This document shows positions 37,460 to 46,311 of a stretch of 64,000 nucleotides of DNA, one piece after another. The DNA comes from Faecalicatena contorta. GTDB lineage: Bacteria; Bacillota; Clostridia; Lachnospirales; Lachnospiraceae. How positions within the stretch are numbered: the first letter of the stretch is position 1; every line of letters starts with the position of its first letter. Both the position numbers and the translations under genes were made by a program. The stretch is taken from positions 51,532 through 115,531 of the forward strand of contig NZ_JAFBIX010000004.1 in the NCBI RefSeq assembly GCF_021531895.1, given 5' to 3'. Below the pieces are notes generated by a model, which saw nothing but the letters and a program-made list of their open reading frames with translations, did no database searches and was not told where the DNA came from.

Positions 37460-38608
37460 ATGAAGGATTATACGTTTAAAGTACCTCAGGACATCGTGTT
37501 TGGAATGGGCTCATTAAAGAGACTGCCAGAATTGCTGGAAAAATGTGGTTCTAAAAAAATGATGATTATTTCTGACCATGGCCTGGAAAAATTAGGAGTT
37601 GTTGAGAAGATTCAGAAAATTGTTGAAGATGCGGGAATTGAGACTTGCACATTCCTTGATATTTTACCGAATCCAACGGTTGATATGGTGGATGCGGCAA
37701 CGAAGATATATAAAGAGTCTGGAGCGACCAGTATTGTAGCATTAGGTGGAGGAAGTCCGATGGATGTGGCGAAAGCAGTTGGTGTACTGGCAAGGTATGG
37801 TGGATCTATTGTGGAATATGAAGGCGCACATCTGGTACCAGGTTCCATTGAACCAATCATTGCGATTCCAACTACGGCAGGAACCGGAAGCGAGGTTACT
37901 GCATTTTCTGTTATTACGGATACCTCCAGAAATTATAAATTAACAGTATTCAGTTACGAGTTGCTTCCAAAATACGCATTGCTGGATCCAGAGATGATCA
38001 TGTCTGTACCACCATCAATTGCAGCATCTTGTGGTATTGATGCGCTGATCCATGCCTGGGAAGCATATACTTCTCTGGGAGCATCTCCATTCTCAGATGC
38101 GATGGCAGAAAAAGCTATGGAGCTGATAGGAGGAAATATCCGCCGATTCGTCGCAAACCGTCAAGATGAAGAAGCTGCCTGCGCGATGATGTCAGGAAGT
38201 ATGTTCGCTGGTATTGCATTTGCATGGGCAAGACTTGGCAATGTCCATGCTATGTCCCATCCGGTCAGTGCGTTCTTCGGTGTTCCACATGGCGTGGCGA
38301 ATTCGATTCTTCTTCCAGTCATTGTAGAATATAATGCACTTGCAGATCACGGCCGGTATGAAAAGATCTACAATTACATCCGTGAGAAAAAGGAACCTGT
38401 TTCTGATTTCAGACCGGAGATGCTGGTAGAAGAGATTAAGAAGCTGAATGCGGATCTTGGAATTCCAAAGACATTATCAGAGGTTGGTGTGACAGAAGAT
38501 AAGATTCCACAGATGGCGGCAGATGCAATGAAGAGTGGTAATATTGCTGCTAATCCAAGACAGTCTACATTAAAAGATATTGAGATGCTGTATCATAAAG
38601 CAATGTAA
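37460..38608 (+). CDS. Iron-containing alcohol dehydrogenase
   Basis: This 382-residue group III dehydrogenase reduces aldehydes to alcohols, or the reverse, with NAD(P)H. The nucleotide-binding GGGSPMDVAKAVG and the metal-site segment GIDALIHAWEAYTS are present, and HAMSHPVSAFFGVPHG supplies the His metal ligands. The length is typical for the ethanol/butanol/1,3-propanediol group; the natural substrate cannot be read. ACAAAGGAG precedes the ATG. It appears to be a single-gene unit. Confidence 0.92.
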   Translation: MKDYTFKVPQDIVFGMGSLKRLPELLEKCGSKKMMIISDHGLEKLGVVEKIQKIVEDAGIETCTFLDILPNPTVDMVDAATKIYKESGATSIVALGGGSPMDVAKAVGVLARYGGSIVEYEGAHLVPGSIEPIIAIPTTAGTGSEVTAFSVITDTSRNYKLTVFSYELLPKYALLDPEMIMSVPPSIAASCGIDALIHAWEAYTSLGASPFSDAMAEKAMELIGGNIRRFVANRQDEEAACAMMSGSMFAGIAFAWARLGNVHAMSHPVSAFFGVPHGVANSILLPVIVEYNALADHGRYEKIYNYIREKKEPVSDFRPEMLVEEIKKLNADLGIPKTLSEVGVTEDKIPQMAADAMKSGNIAANPRQSTLKDIEMLYHKAM

Positions 38609-38655
38609 CATTGGAAATCTATGGATCAGATTTCGAGAAAGTGAATACAGAAATG

Positions 38656-38685
38656 GCGCCAGGGGTAGAACTTGGCGCTGTTTTT
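38656..38685 (+). terminator. Probable terminator after the alcohol dehydrogenase gene
   Basis: A GCGCCA/TGGCGC stem (38656-38661 with 38673-38678) is followed by TGTTTTTA. The stem is short, so strength is uncertain. A GAAATC/GATTTC hairpin lies just upstream near 38600. Confidence 0.5.
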
Positions 38686-38686
38686 A

Positions 38687-38695
38687 TGTTATACT
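38687..38695 (+). promoter_or_regulatory. Extended -10 element upstream of lrgA-like gene
   Basis: TGTTATACT is an extended -10 box 56 bases before the lrgA-like start, directly after the preceding terminator. No good -35 box is visible. Confidence 0.4.
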
Positions 38696-38750
38696 GTTAC
38701 AGTGCGTTCAATCTAATGTGATGCAAATGATAAAAGCAGGGAGAAAGAAT

Positions 38751-39137
38751 ATGCATAGAAAAATATTAAAGCAATTAAGTATTATTTTGTGTCTTTGTCT
38801 TATAGCAGAGTTTATCGTTTCGCTGCTTCCGATTACATTTCCAAGCAGTGTCATGGCGATATTGATACTTGCATTGTTACTAGGAACAAAGACACTAAAA
38901 GAAGAACAGATTCAGGAGACAGGAGATTTTCTGCTGTCCAATATGGCGTTAGTCTTTGTGCCGTTGTCAATAGGAATGATTGAGGATCTAGAACTTTTAA
39001 AAGGGCAGATCGTAGGGTTTGTTGTGGTTGTGATGATCTCATTGGTTCTGACATTCCTTGGAACCTATGCATCTGTGAGGGCTGTTCAGATCTGTATGAA
39101 AAAAATAGGAGAAAAAGGAGAAAAGAATCATGAGTGA
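38751..39137 (+). CDS. CidA/LrgA-family membrane protein
   Basis: This 128-residue protein has four predicted membrane helices and belongs to the CidA/LrgA family, described as holin-like or as part of pyruvate/small-metabolite transport with LrgB. The frame is open upstream from 38580, but the ATG at 38751 has an AGGGAG site and starts the recognisable family region (ILKQLSIILCLCLIAEF; LPITFPSSVMAILIL). It overlaps the next gene by 8 bases, so the pair is co-translated. Confidence 0.85.
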   Translation: MHRKILKQLSIILCLCLIAEFIVSLLPITFPSSVMAILILALLLGTKTLKEEQIQETGDFLLSNMALVFVPLSIGMIEDLELLKGQIVGFVVVVMISLVLTFLGTYASVRAVQICMKKIGEKGEKNHE

Positions 39138-39807
39138 AATCTGGTCAAATCCTTTGTTTGGTGTGTTGTTAACTGTCTTTTCCTTCTATATCGGCGGACA
39201 GGTGTCGAAGAAAATAAAATCACCGATTGCAAATCCGCTTTTGATTGCCATGGTAATCTGTGTTCTTGTGATGAAGGTGTTACATATCTCTTACGATGAT
39301 TATATGGAAGGAGCACAATTTGTATCCATGTTTCTTGTACCGGTGACTGCGATGCTTGGGTTGTCCATCTACAGGCAGCGGGCGGTTCTGAAAGAACAAT
39401 TTTTCCCAATTGTAATCGGATGCCTGCTTGGAAGCATCTTGTCGATGGGAAGTACAGTAATCTTGTGCCGTATGCTGGTAATGCATGAGGAGATGATATA
39501 TTCGCTACTTCCAAAGTCTGTGACCACGGCGATTGCCCTGGATGTATCGGAGCAATTAGGCGGATTAAAATCCATCACGATGATGGCAGTGATCATCTGT
39601 GGAACTGTCGGTGCAATCATCCATCCGTTTTTGATCAAATTATTTCGTCTCAAAGATCCAGTGGCAACAGGTGTTGCTTTTGGGACCGCAAGTCATGCAA
39701 TAGGAACGGCGAAAGCACTCGAGATTGGAGAAGTAGAAGGTGCAGTCAGCGGAGTCGCAATGGGGGTTGCTGGAATTTGCACGGTTATCATTGCATTATT
39801 TCTGTAA
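39130..39807 (+). CDS. LrgB-family membrane protein
   Basis: This 225-residue integral membrane protein of the LrgB/CidB family has about six hydrophobic segments and the conserved LPKSVTTAIALDVSEQLGG and GTASHAIGTAKALEIG motifs. It is the partner of the LrgA-like protein encoded by the overlapping upstream gene. In other bacteria such pairs affect autolysis or move pyruvate and related compounds; the role here is not set by context. GAAAAAGGAG lies before the start. Confidence 0.9.
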   Translation: MSEIWSNPLFGVLLTVFSFYIGGQVSKKIKSPIANPLLIAMVICVLVMKVLHISYDDYMEGAQFVSMFLVPVTAMLGLSIYRQRAVLKEQFFPIVIGCLLGSILSMGSTVILCRMLVMHEEMIYSLLPKSVTTAIALDVSEQLGGLKSITMMAVIICGTVGAIIHPFLIKLFRLKDPVATGVAFGTASHAIGTAKALEIGEVEGAVSGVAMGVAGICTVIIALFL

Positions 39808-39819
39808 AAGATATAATAT
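39791..39819 (+). promoter_or_regulatory. Possible promoter of the Mog/MoaB-like gene
   Basis: TTGCAT (39791-39796) and TAATAT (39814-39819) are 17 bases apart, within the last codons of lrgB. The region is very AT-rich, so chance matches are likely. Confidence 0.4.
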
Positions 39820-39863
39820 ATAAAATATATGAACACTGATGAAAAATTAGATGGAGGTACAAT

Positions 39864-40334
39864 ATGAGAGTTGCGATTATCACAGCGAACACTGATATAT
39901 ACAGAGGAAATGAAGAAAATAAGAGTGGAGAAGTGATTAAGAAGATCGTGGAAGAAGCAGGACTTGAGATTGTATTTATGAGAGCTCTTCCAACAGATAG
40001 AGAAGTGTTATCAACAGTCATGGAGAGATTGGCAGATGGGCATCTGACAGACCTTGTCCTGACGACAGGCGGAGCTGGATGCGGTCCGGAAGACTGTACA
40101 CCGGAAGCAACCATGGATGTGGTAGAAAGACCGCTGCTTGGCATTCCGGAAGCTATGCGTGCCCATACCATGCAGCTGACAAAGCGTTCTATGCTGAATA
40201 GAAGTACAGCTGGTATCCGTAAGGATGTATTGATTGTTAATCTGCCGGGTAAGCCGCAGGCAGTTAAGGAAAGTCTCCGTTATCTGCTTCCAGAGATCAT
40301 GCATGCAGTAGATGTCATTCAGGGAGAGGCTTAA
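39864..40334 (+). CDS. MogA/MoaB-family molybdopterin-binding protein
   Basis: This 156-residue protein has the MoCF-binding fold used in molybdenum cofactor synthesis (molybdopterin adenylylation or a related step). The signature is TTGGAGCGPEDCTPEATMDV; the usual TGGTG is replaced by TGGAG. The NRSTAGIRKDVLIVNLPGKP stretch is typical of the C-terminal half. No other moa or mod genes are nearby. A GGAGGTAC site precedes the ATG, and the next gene starts 4 bases downstream. Confidence 0.88.
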   Translation: MRVAIITANTDIYRGNEENKSGEVIKKIVEEAGLEIVFMRALPTDREVLSTVMERLADGHLTDLVLTTGGAGCGPEDCTPEATMDVVERPLLGIPEAMRAHTMQLTKRSMLNRSTAGIRKDVLIVNLPGKPQAVKESLRYLLPEIMHAVDVIQGEA

Positions 40335-40338
40335 AAGA

Positions 40339-41028
40339 ATGCGTATTACTTATTTGAACCATAGTGGATATGTGGTGGAAGAGAAAGATATTGTCCTGAT
40401 CTTTGATTATTATAAAGGATATCTTCCTCCAATTACAGAAGAAAAGAAAATCTATGTATTTGCCAGCCATGTTCATTATGATCATTTTAAAAAAGAAATT
40501 TTCCAATGGGCAGACAGGTATAAGAATATACAATATATTTTGTCAGATGATATTATGGCGGAAGGACCGGATGGCAAGACTATTTATATAGGGCCTCGTC
40601 AGGAAATACAAGTAGATGAGTTACAGATTAGAACGCTTCGCTCTACCGATGAGGGTGTAGCGTTCTTTGTACGCTTTCGTGACAAAGTGATCTATCATGC
40701 CGGAGATCTGAACTGGTGGCACTGGGAAGAGGAAAGTGAAACTTATAATCTGATGATGAAGCGAATGTTTCAGAATGAGATCGGGAAGATAGAGGGAGAG
40801 AGGATAGATGTGGCTTTTGTGCCGCTGGATCCGAGGCAGGGCGAACAATATTACTGGGGACTTGATTATTTTATGAAGCATACGGATACAAGATGTATCT
40901 TCCCTATGCATATGTGGGAAGATTATGATATATATGAACGTTTGATGGAGAATCCGGCTGCGGAAGAATACAAAAATCGAGTGATGCATGTGATCCGACC
41001 ACAACAGGTGTTTGAAAGGAGTATGTAA
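40339..41028 (+). CDS. Metallo-beta-lactamase-fold hydrolase
   Basis: This 229-residue protein resembles the MBL-fold hydrolases related to UlaG/YtkL. The HxHxDH metal motif is SHVHYDHF, with a further His in YHAGDLNWWHW and another near the C terminus (FPMHMWEDYD). The substrate is unknown. The ATG at 40339 is preferred over 40312 because AGGGAGAGG lies 10 bases before it. It sits between a Mog-like gene and rnhA with almost no spacing, so all three may be co-expressed. Confidence 0.85.
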   Translation: MRITYLNHSGYVVEEKDIVLIFDYYKGYLPPITEEKKIYVFASHVHYDHFKKEIFQWADRYKNIQYILSDDIMAEGPDGKTIYIGPRQEIQVDELQIRTLRSTDEGVAFFVRFRDKVIYHAGDLNWWHWEEESETYNLMMKRMFQNEIGKIEGERIDVAFVPLDPRQGEQYYWGLDYFMKHTDTRCIFPMHMWEDYDIYERLMENPAAEEYKNRVMHVIRPQQVFERSM

Positions 41029-41508
41029 ATGCAGGTAAAAATATATACAGATGGCGCTGCCCGGGGGAATCCGGATGGACCAGGAGGATATGGAACAGTT
41101 CTGGAATATGTAGACTCAAGAGGAGAACTGCACACAAAAGAAATCTCCCAGGGATATCAGCGTACCACGAATAACCGGATGGAACTGATGGCAGTGATAG
41201 CCGGGCTGGAAGCTTTGAACCGGTCATGTGAGGTAGAACTTTACTCAGATTCCAAATATGTCGTGGATGCATTTAATCAGCATTGGATTGACGGATGGAT
41301 GAAAAAGGGATGGAAGAGGGGAAAGAATGAACCGGTCAAGAATGTCGATCTGTGGAAACGTTTATTAAAAGCAAAGGAACCTCATCATGTTACATTTATC
41401 TGGGTAAAAGGTCATGATGGACATCCTCAGAATGAACGATGTGATACATTGGCGACAACGGCGGCTGATGGGAATGATCTGATCGTGGATGAGGGAATTG
41501 CAAAATAA
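41029..41508 (+). CDS. rnhA: Ribonuclease HI
   Basis: This 159-residue RNase H removes RNA from RNA-DNA hybrids. The DEDD catalytic residues are visible: D in [17 protein letters not shown] in [15 protein letters not shown] in [12 protein letters not shown], and D in NERCDTLA. The HDGHPQNE loop carries the conserved His. The length is that of bacterial type 1 enzymes. Its start directly follows the preceding stop codon. rnpB begins 39 bases after its stop. Confidence 0.95.
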   Translation: MQVKIYTDGAARGNPDGPGGYGTVLEYVDSRGELHTKEISQGYQRTTNNRMELMAVIAGLEALNRSCEVELYSDSKYVVDAFNQHWIDGWMKKGWKRGKNEPVKNVDLWKRLLKAKEPHHVTFIWVKGHDGHPQNERCDTLATTAADGNDLIVDEGIAK

Positions 41509-41511
41509 GAA

Positions 41512-41540
41512 TTGTATTTTAAAATAAGATGTGATATAGT
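41512..41540 (+). promoter_or_regulatory. Predicted sigma-A promoter of rnpB
   Basis: TTGTAT (41512-41517) and TATAGT (41535-41540) have a 17-base spacer and place a transcription start about where helix P1 of the RNase P RNA begins (41548). Confidence 0.65.
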
Positions 41541-41547
41541 AACCAAG

Positions 41548-41910
41548 GCAAGTAAGACAAGTAATCGCAGCTGTAAGTGCCGAAAGGCAGCAGGTGAGGA
41601 AAGTCCGGGCTTCACAGGGCAGGATGCCGGATAACGTCCGGTGGAGGCGACTCCAAGGAAAGTGCAATAGAAATGAACCGCCCGTGCAGAAGACTCCTTC
41701 TGCACAGGTAAGGGTGGAAAGGCAGTGTAAGAGACTACCGCCTTGCTGGTAACAGCAGGGGCATATGTAAACCCCATCCGAAGCAAGACCGGATAAAGAC
41801 AATGTGGCGGCCCGTCACGTCTTAGGTAGGTCGCTGGAACCCATCGGCAACGGTGGGTCTAGATAGATGATTACTCAACGACATAACCCGGCTTATCGTC
41901 TTGCTTGCTT
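41548..41910 (+). ncRNA. rnpB: RNase P RNA
   Basis: This is the catalytic RNA of RNase P, which matures tRNA 5' ends. The conserved regions are clear: GAGGAAAGTCCGGGCT near the 5' end, AGAAATGAACCGCCCG, GGTAAGGGTGGAAAGG, and the 3' GGTCGCTGGAACCC then AGATAGATGATTAC. P1 is formed by GCAAGTAAGAC (41548-41558) with GTCTTGCTTGC (41898-41908), one G-U pair. The layout suggests the ancestral type A. A T-rich tract follows P1 and doubles as the stop-codon region of convergent pyrI. Confidence 0.95.
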
Positions 41911-41911
41911 T

Positions 41912-42364
41912 TTATTTTCGATTGCCATCGTATTTTTCTTCACAGTACATGCATCGATAGATTTCTTTTTCAGGATCGGTCAATACGAATACGTGGTCCA
42001 ATTCCTGCTCAATAGAGGTAATGCATCTTGGATTCTTGCATCGGATGATGTTCGTAATCTTTTTTGGAAGATGCAGGGATTTCTTCTCTACAATCTCAGA
42101 ATCCTTAATAATATTAATCGTGATATTGTGGTCGATGAATCCTAATACATCCAGGTCAATAAAATCAATTGGGCATTCAATCTTCATAATGTCTTTTTTG
42201 CCCATTTTACTGCTTTTTGCGTTTTTAATAATAGCAACACAGCAGTCTAATTTATCTAAGTGAAGGTATTTATAGATTTCCATACTTTTGCCGGCCTGAA
42301 TATGATCTAATACAAATCCCTCTTCAATACGTCCTACATTCAAAGTGTTATTTACCATGTTCAT
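41912..42364 (-). CDS. pyrI: Aspartate carbamoyltransferase regulatory subunit
   Basis: This 150-residue regulatory chain binds nucleotides (ATP/CTP in E. coli) and joins the PyrB catalytic trimers. The N-terminal allosteric domain is followed by a C-terminal zinc domain with four cysteines: CKNPRC and CMYC. It starts 6 bases after pyrB ends, so the two are co-expressed. A second in-frame ATG at 42358 is equally possible as the start. Its TAA lies in the T-run just past rnpB, leaving no space between the two convergent genes. Confidence 0.93.
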   Translation of the reverse strand: MNMVNNTLNVGRIEEGFVLDHIQAGKSMEIYKYLHLDKLDCCVAIIKNAKSSKMGKKDIMKIECPIDFIDLDVLGFIDHNITINIIKDSEIVEKKSLHLPKKITNIIRCKNPRCITSIEQELDHVFVLTDPEKEIYRCMYCEEKYDGNRK

Positions 42365-42370
42365 ATCCCC

Positions 42371-43288
42371 CTATACTTCGATTTCTAACAATGTCAATAT
42401 CAATGCCATACGAATATATACACCATACTGGGACTGCCTAAAATAAGCTGCTCTTGGATCATCGTCAACTTCAACAGAGATCTCATTGACACGTGGCAGT
42501 GGGTGGAGAACATACATGTCTTCTTTGGCCAGCTGCATTTTCTTGGCATCCAGAATATAGAAGTCCTTCATTCTTACATAGTCTTCTTCGTTGAAGAAAC
42601 GTTCTTTCTGTACACGAGTCATATAGAGTAGATCCAGATTCGGAATTGCATCCTCCAGACGAACAACTTCTTCATATGGAATATGATTCTTGTCCAGAAC
42701 ATCGGAGCGGATATAGCTTGGAAGTCTTAATTCTTCCGGTGAAATCAAAACAAATCTGATGCCCGGATATCTGACTAATGCATGAATCAAAGAGTGAACC
42801 GTACGGCCAAACTTCAAGTCCCCACAAAGACCAATGGTCATATTGTCGAGATGACCTTTTAGACAACGAATGGTCAATAAATCGGTCAGTGTCTGGGTCG
42901 GATGCTGATGCCCGCCATCGCCTGCATTGATTACAGGGATTGTAGCATGCTTGCTGGCTACCATAGGTGCGCCTTCTTTTGGGTGGCGCATTGCACAGAT
43001 ATCTGCATAACAGGAAATCATACGGATGGTATCGGATACACTTTCTCCCTTGGCGGCAGAACTGGAATCTGCAGATGAAAATCCGAGAATGCTCCCGCCC
43101 AGATTCAACATGGCAGCTTCATGACTTAATCTTGTTCTTGTACTTGGTTCATAGAAGAGGGTCGCTAATTTCTTCCCCTCACAGGCATGCGCGTATTTCG
43201 TTGGATTGGCTTCAATATCAACCGCCAGATCCATTAATTTGTCTAGTTCTTCCACGGAAAAATCCAGTGGACTCATCAAGTGTCTCAT
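42371..43288 (-). CDS. pyrB: Aspartate carbamoyltransferase catalytic subunit
   Basis: This 305-residue enzyme condenses carbamoyl phosphate and aspartate, the committed step of pyrimidine synthesis. The carbamoyl-phosphate motif [15 protein letters not shown] is intact, and later [15 protein letters not shown] and [15 protein letters not shown] fit. The frame is open to 43393, but GGGAGGTTATT fits the ATG at 43288 and the family N terminus. An 11-bp inverted repeat lies in its leader and may regulate it. Confidence 0.95.
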   Translation of the reverse strand: MRHLMSPLDFSVEELDKLMDLAVDIEANPTKYAHACEGKKLATLFYEPSTRTRLSHEAAMLNLGGSILGFSSADSSSAAKGESVSDTIRMISCYADICAMRHPKEGAPMVASKHATIPVINAGDGGHQHPTQTLTDLLTIRCLKGHLDNMTIGLCGDLKFGRTVHSLIHALVRYPGIRFVLISPEELRLPSYIRSDVLDKNHIPYEEVVRLEDAIPNLDLLYMTRVQKERFFNEEDYVRMKDFYILDAKKMQLAKEDMYVLHPLPRVNEISVEVDDDPRAAYFRQSQYGVYIRMALILTLLEIEV

Positions 43289-43304
43289 AATAACCTCCCA
43301 CATC

Positions 43305-43346
43305 GAAAATCTTTCATACATCATATAATAAATGCGAAAGATTTTC
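43305..43346 (-). promoter_or_regulatory. Inverted repeat in the pyrBI leader
   Basis: A perfect 11-base inverted repeat (GAAAATCTTTC and GAAAGATTTTC) encloses 20 AT-rich bases and lies just upstream of the pyrB ribosome binding site. TTGAAA at 43343-43348 overlaps its outer arm and could be a -35 box, so the repeat may be an operator or an RNA hairpin. Confidence 0.5.
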
Positions 43347-43728
43347 AATGTTTGTTGAGAATTTTTTCGAACAACAGTCCAGCGCCGAACCATAGAGGTG
43401 CATAGTCCAGTCGTATCAGACCATCAATATTTAACGGAGCATTACTATAATCCCATGGGCAGGCATTATGTTTCTTCAGAAAAGAGCCTGTGACATATTC
43501 TCCAATAAAAATACAACATGTATAGACCCCTCCTCTTAACCATATACTCTTTCCTTTTAATCGCCTGCAGATTGGAGATAGAAAGCTAGCCATTCCGTAG
43601 ATGGGGAACATCCAGATAGAAGTATTCCCAGTAAGTTTCGGATTGTCTTCACGAAGAGAACGAAGGCCGGTAAAAAGGATTTCCATGCACCAGCCAGCAG
43701 TTCCACAAGTTAAAAAATTGTGTCTCAT
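43345..43728 (-). CDS. Small membrane protein, putative ABC-transporter type IV (CmpB-like) family
   Basis: This 127-residue protein has about four hydrophobic segments and a conserved C-terminal pattern, [29 protein letters not shown] associate this pattern with the family labelled putative ABC transporter type IV (CmpB). The actual function is unknown, and no ATPase or binding protein is adjacent. The upstream sequence gives only a moderate ribosome binding site. It ends inside the inverted repeat that precedes pyrB. Confidence 0.65.
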   Translation of the reverse strand: MRHNFLTCGTAGWCMEILFTGLRSLREDNPKLTGNTSIWMFPIYGMASFLSPICRRLKGKSIWLRGGVYTCCIFIGEYVTGSFLKKHNACPWDYSNAPLNIDGLIRLDYAPLWFGAGLLFEKILNKH

Positions 43729-43752
43729 AACAATAAGTATGCCAATGGAAGG

Positions 43753-43781
43753 TGGATTTTATGCGAAAAATGTATTATAAT
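43753..43781 (+). promoter_or_regulatory. Possible promoter of pheA
   Basis: TATAAT at 43776-43781 is 17 bases from TGGATT (43753-43758), a weak -35 match. The pheA start is 32 bases downstream of the -10 box. Confidence 0.4.
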
Positions 43782-43812
43782 ACAGATTAGTTTGTGTAAA
43801 GGAGATTGCCAG

Positions 43813-44943
43813 ATGTCGACATTAGAGGAATTAAGAGAGAAATTAGATCAGGTAGATGATCAGATCGTAGAGTTATATGAGCAAAGATCAAAACTTACCG
43901 AAGAGGTGGGAGAATATAAGATTCGTAACGGGATTAAGGTATTTGACCGTCAGCGGGAACATGATAAATTACAGAATGTAGCAGCAAAAGCAACTACGGA
44001 TTTTAATAAAAAAGGGATTCGGGAAATATTTGAACAGTTGATGTCTATCAGTCGTAAGAAACAATATCAGCAGCTGGTGGAAGCCGGAGCACTTGGCCGT
44101 CTTCCATTTATTGAGGTAGACAGCCTGAATGCAGAACATGCAAGAATTGTTTTCCCGGGTACAGAAGGAGCTTATAGTCAGGCTGCAATGCAAGATTATT
44201 TTGGAGAAAACTGCAATAGCTTTTATGTGCGGACATTTCGAGATGCCATGGAGTCTATCGAAGAGGGGGCAGCTGACTTTGCAGTGCTTCCAATTGAAAA
44301 TACAACAGCCGGAGCTGTAGATGAGATGTATGATCTGCTGGTAGAATTTGAAAATTATATCGTAGCAGAAACCATTATTCCGATCACGCACACGTTGTCC
44401 GGACTCCCAGGAACGAAATTGTCAGATATTGAACGGGTATATTCGAAAGGTGTTGCATTGATGCAGGCATCCAGATATCTGGATGAACATAGTGATTGGC
44501 AGCAGATCAGTGTTGCAAACACCGCGATTGCCGCAAAGAAGATCCTTGATGAACAGGATATGACTCAGGCGGCGGTCTGCAGTGCATATGCTGCAAAGGT
44601 ACATGGACTGGAGCTCCTCGAAGATAATATCAATGATAATCCAAATAATTTTACAAGATTTATCGTTGTTACAAATCAGAAGATATTTTTGAAAGATGCG
44701 AAGAAGATCAGTATCTGCTTTGAAGTGCCTCACGAAAGCGGATCTTTGTACCATTTACTTTCGCATTTTATCTATAATGATCTGAACATGAGCAAGATTG
44801 AGTCCAGACCAATTGAGGGAAGAAACTGGGAATACCGTTTCTTCGTTGATTTTGAAGGTAACCTTGCTGATGCGGCTGTGAAAAATGCAATCCGCGGACT
44901 GAGAGAAGAGAGTCGCAGTCTTAAAATCTTAGGAAATTACTAA
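43813..44943 (+). CDS. pheA: Bifunctional chorismate mutase / prephenate dehydratase (P-protein)
   Basis: This 376-residue cytoplasmic enzyme takes chorismate to phenylpyruvate. An AroQ-type chorismate mutase fills about residues 1-90 (LEELREKLDQVDDQIVELYEQR). The prephenate dehydratase domain follows (FPGTEGAYSQAAM; LPIENTTAGAVDEMYDLL; NFTRFIVVTNQ). A C-terminal ACT domain with FEVPHESGSLYHLL probably binds phenylalanine for feedback. The frame is open to 43720, but GGAGATT fits the ATG at 43813. Confidence 0.95.
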   Translation: MSTLEELREKLDQVDDQIVELYEQRSKLTEEVGEYKIRNGIKVFDRQREHDKLQNVAAKATTDFNKKGIREIFEQLMSISRKKQYQQLVEAGALGRLPFIEVDSLNAEHARIVFPGTEGAYSQAAMQDYFGENCNSFYVRTFRDAMESIEEGAADFAVLPIENTTAGAVDEMYDLLVEFENYIVAETIIPITHTLSGLPGTKLSDIERVYSKGVALMQASRYLDEHSDWQQISVANTAIAAKKILDEQDMTQAAVCSAYAAKVHGLELLEDNINDNPNNFTRFIVVTNQKIFLKDAKKISICFEVPHESGSLYHLLSHFIYNDLNMSKIESRPIEGRNWEYRFFVDFEGNLADAAVKNAIRGLREESRSLKILGNY

Positions 44944-44984
44944 GCGGAAGATGACATATAGAGAAATACCAGGGAGTGACGAAG

Positions 44985-46274
44985 ATGAGAACAAATGAAT
45001 TGATGCTATACAAACATATGGAAGACGGACAGATTCTTCAGGATATGACGTTTCTTATGGAAAATTATGACAACGATTATTACAATCAGGAAGACTTGAA
45101 AGGATTATTATTCGAGTCTGTCAATGAGATATTGGAAATGGCAGTGAGTCATGGATTTGAAGGAAATCTGTGGCACAATTATCTGACCTATCTGTTGGCA
45201 AGCCATGAAAATGCTTACAGTACTTCTTGTGAAATTGTTGGAGAAGTGGAAGGAAGCATTAATCAGGTAGCTTTACATGATTTTGCCATTTTTAAAGAAT
45301 TATTTGATTATAATTTTAAGGAGTTGGAAGAGGCACTGGATGCCAAATGTCTGTCAATTCTGATGGAATATCAGGGAACTAGTGGGTATGGTAAGGTATT
45401 TAATCGAAGAGTCCGTGACAGAATCTGTGATCTTAGCAGAAGCCTTGCAAAGACAAAAGATGTAGAGGAATTTAAGGCAACTCTTACACAGTTTTATAAA
45501 GAATTTGGGGTAGGTAAGCTTGGACTTCATAAGGCATTTCGTGTTGAACATACAGAAGAAGGTGCACAGATCGTTCCAATTACAAATATTGCACATGTAC
45601 ATTTGGACGATTTGATTGGTTATGAACTTGCAAAAAAGAAATTGATAGACAATACCAAGGCATTTGTAGAAGGAAGAAAGGCGAATAACTGCCTGTTGTT
45701 CGGTGATGCGGGGACTGGTAAATCTTCATCCATTAAGGCTATTTTGAATCAGTATTATGATCAGGGACTTCGAATGATTGAAGTGTATAAGCATCAGTTT
45801 CAGGATCTGAATGATGTGATCGCACAGATCAAAAACCGTAATTATAAGTTCATTATCTATATGGACGATCTCTCTTTTGAAGAGTTTGAAATTGAGTACA
45901 AATATCTGAAAGCAGTAATTGAGGGAGGTCTGGAAAGAAAGCCAGAGAATGTTCTGATCTATGCAACTTCTAATAGAAGACATCTGATTCGTGAGACCTT
46001 TAAGGATAAGGAAGATCGGGATGAGGAACTTCACACCAATGATACCGTGCAAGAGAAACTGTCGTTGGTTGCAAGATTTGGTGTGACTATTTATTTTGGA
46101 AAACCGGACAAGAAGGAATTCCAGGAAATCGTACGCCAGCTGGCAGCAAAGAATGGTATTGAGATGCCAGAGGAAAAGCTTCTGTTGGAGGCTAATAAGT
46201 GGGAATTAAGCCACGGTGGATTGTCTGGAAGAACTGCACAGCAGTTCATTGACTATCTGGCAGGAACTCAGTAA
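44985..46274 (+). CDS. DUF815-family AAA+ ATPase
   Basis: This 429-residue ATPase of the DUF815 family has no well-established function. The P-loop is FGDAGTGKSSSIKAIL, the Walker B-like segment is IIYMDDLSFEEFE, and an arginine-rich sensor region lies near YATSNRRHLIRETF. The N-terminal 200 residues are helical and unassigned. A GTG at 44976 is possible, but the ATG at 44985 has AGGGAG at a good distance. It lies between pheA and a MATE transporter with no obvious functional link. Confidence 0.85.
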   Translation: MRTNELMLYKHMEDGQILQDMTFLMENYDNDYYNQEDLKGLLFESVNEILEMAVSHGFEGNLWHNYLTYLLASHENAYSTSCEIVGEVEGSINQVALHDFAIFKELFDYNFKELEEALDAKCLSILMEYQGTSGYGKVFNRRVRDRICDLSRSLAKTKDVEEFKATLTQFYKEFGVGKLGLHKAFRVEHTEEGAQIVPITNIAHVHLDDLIGYELAKKKLIDNTKAFVEGRKANNCLLFGDAGTGKSSSIKAILNQYYDQGLRMIEVYKHQFQDLNDVIAQIKNRNYKFIIYMDDLSFEEFEIEYKYLKAVIEGGLERKPENVLIYATSNRRHLIRETFKDKEDRDEELHTNDTVQEKLSLVARFGVTIYFGKPDKKEFQEIVRQLAAKNGIEMPEEKLLLEANKWELSHGGLSGRTAQQFIDYLAGTQ

Positions 46275-46311
46275 AAAACAAAAGGTATAAGATGAGAGTC
46301 AAGATAGAGTT

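Noticed and set aside
41365..41802. Minus-strand frames across the rnpB region
   Set aside because: They overlap the conserved RNase P RNA helices and have no coding signals.
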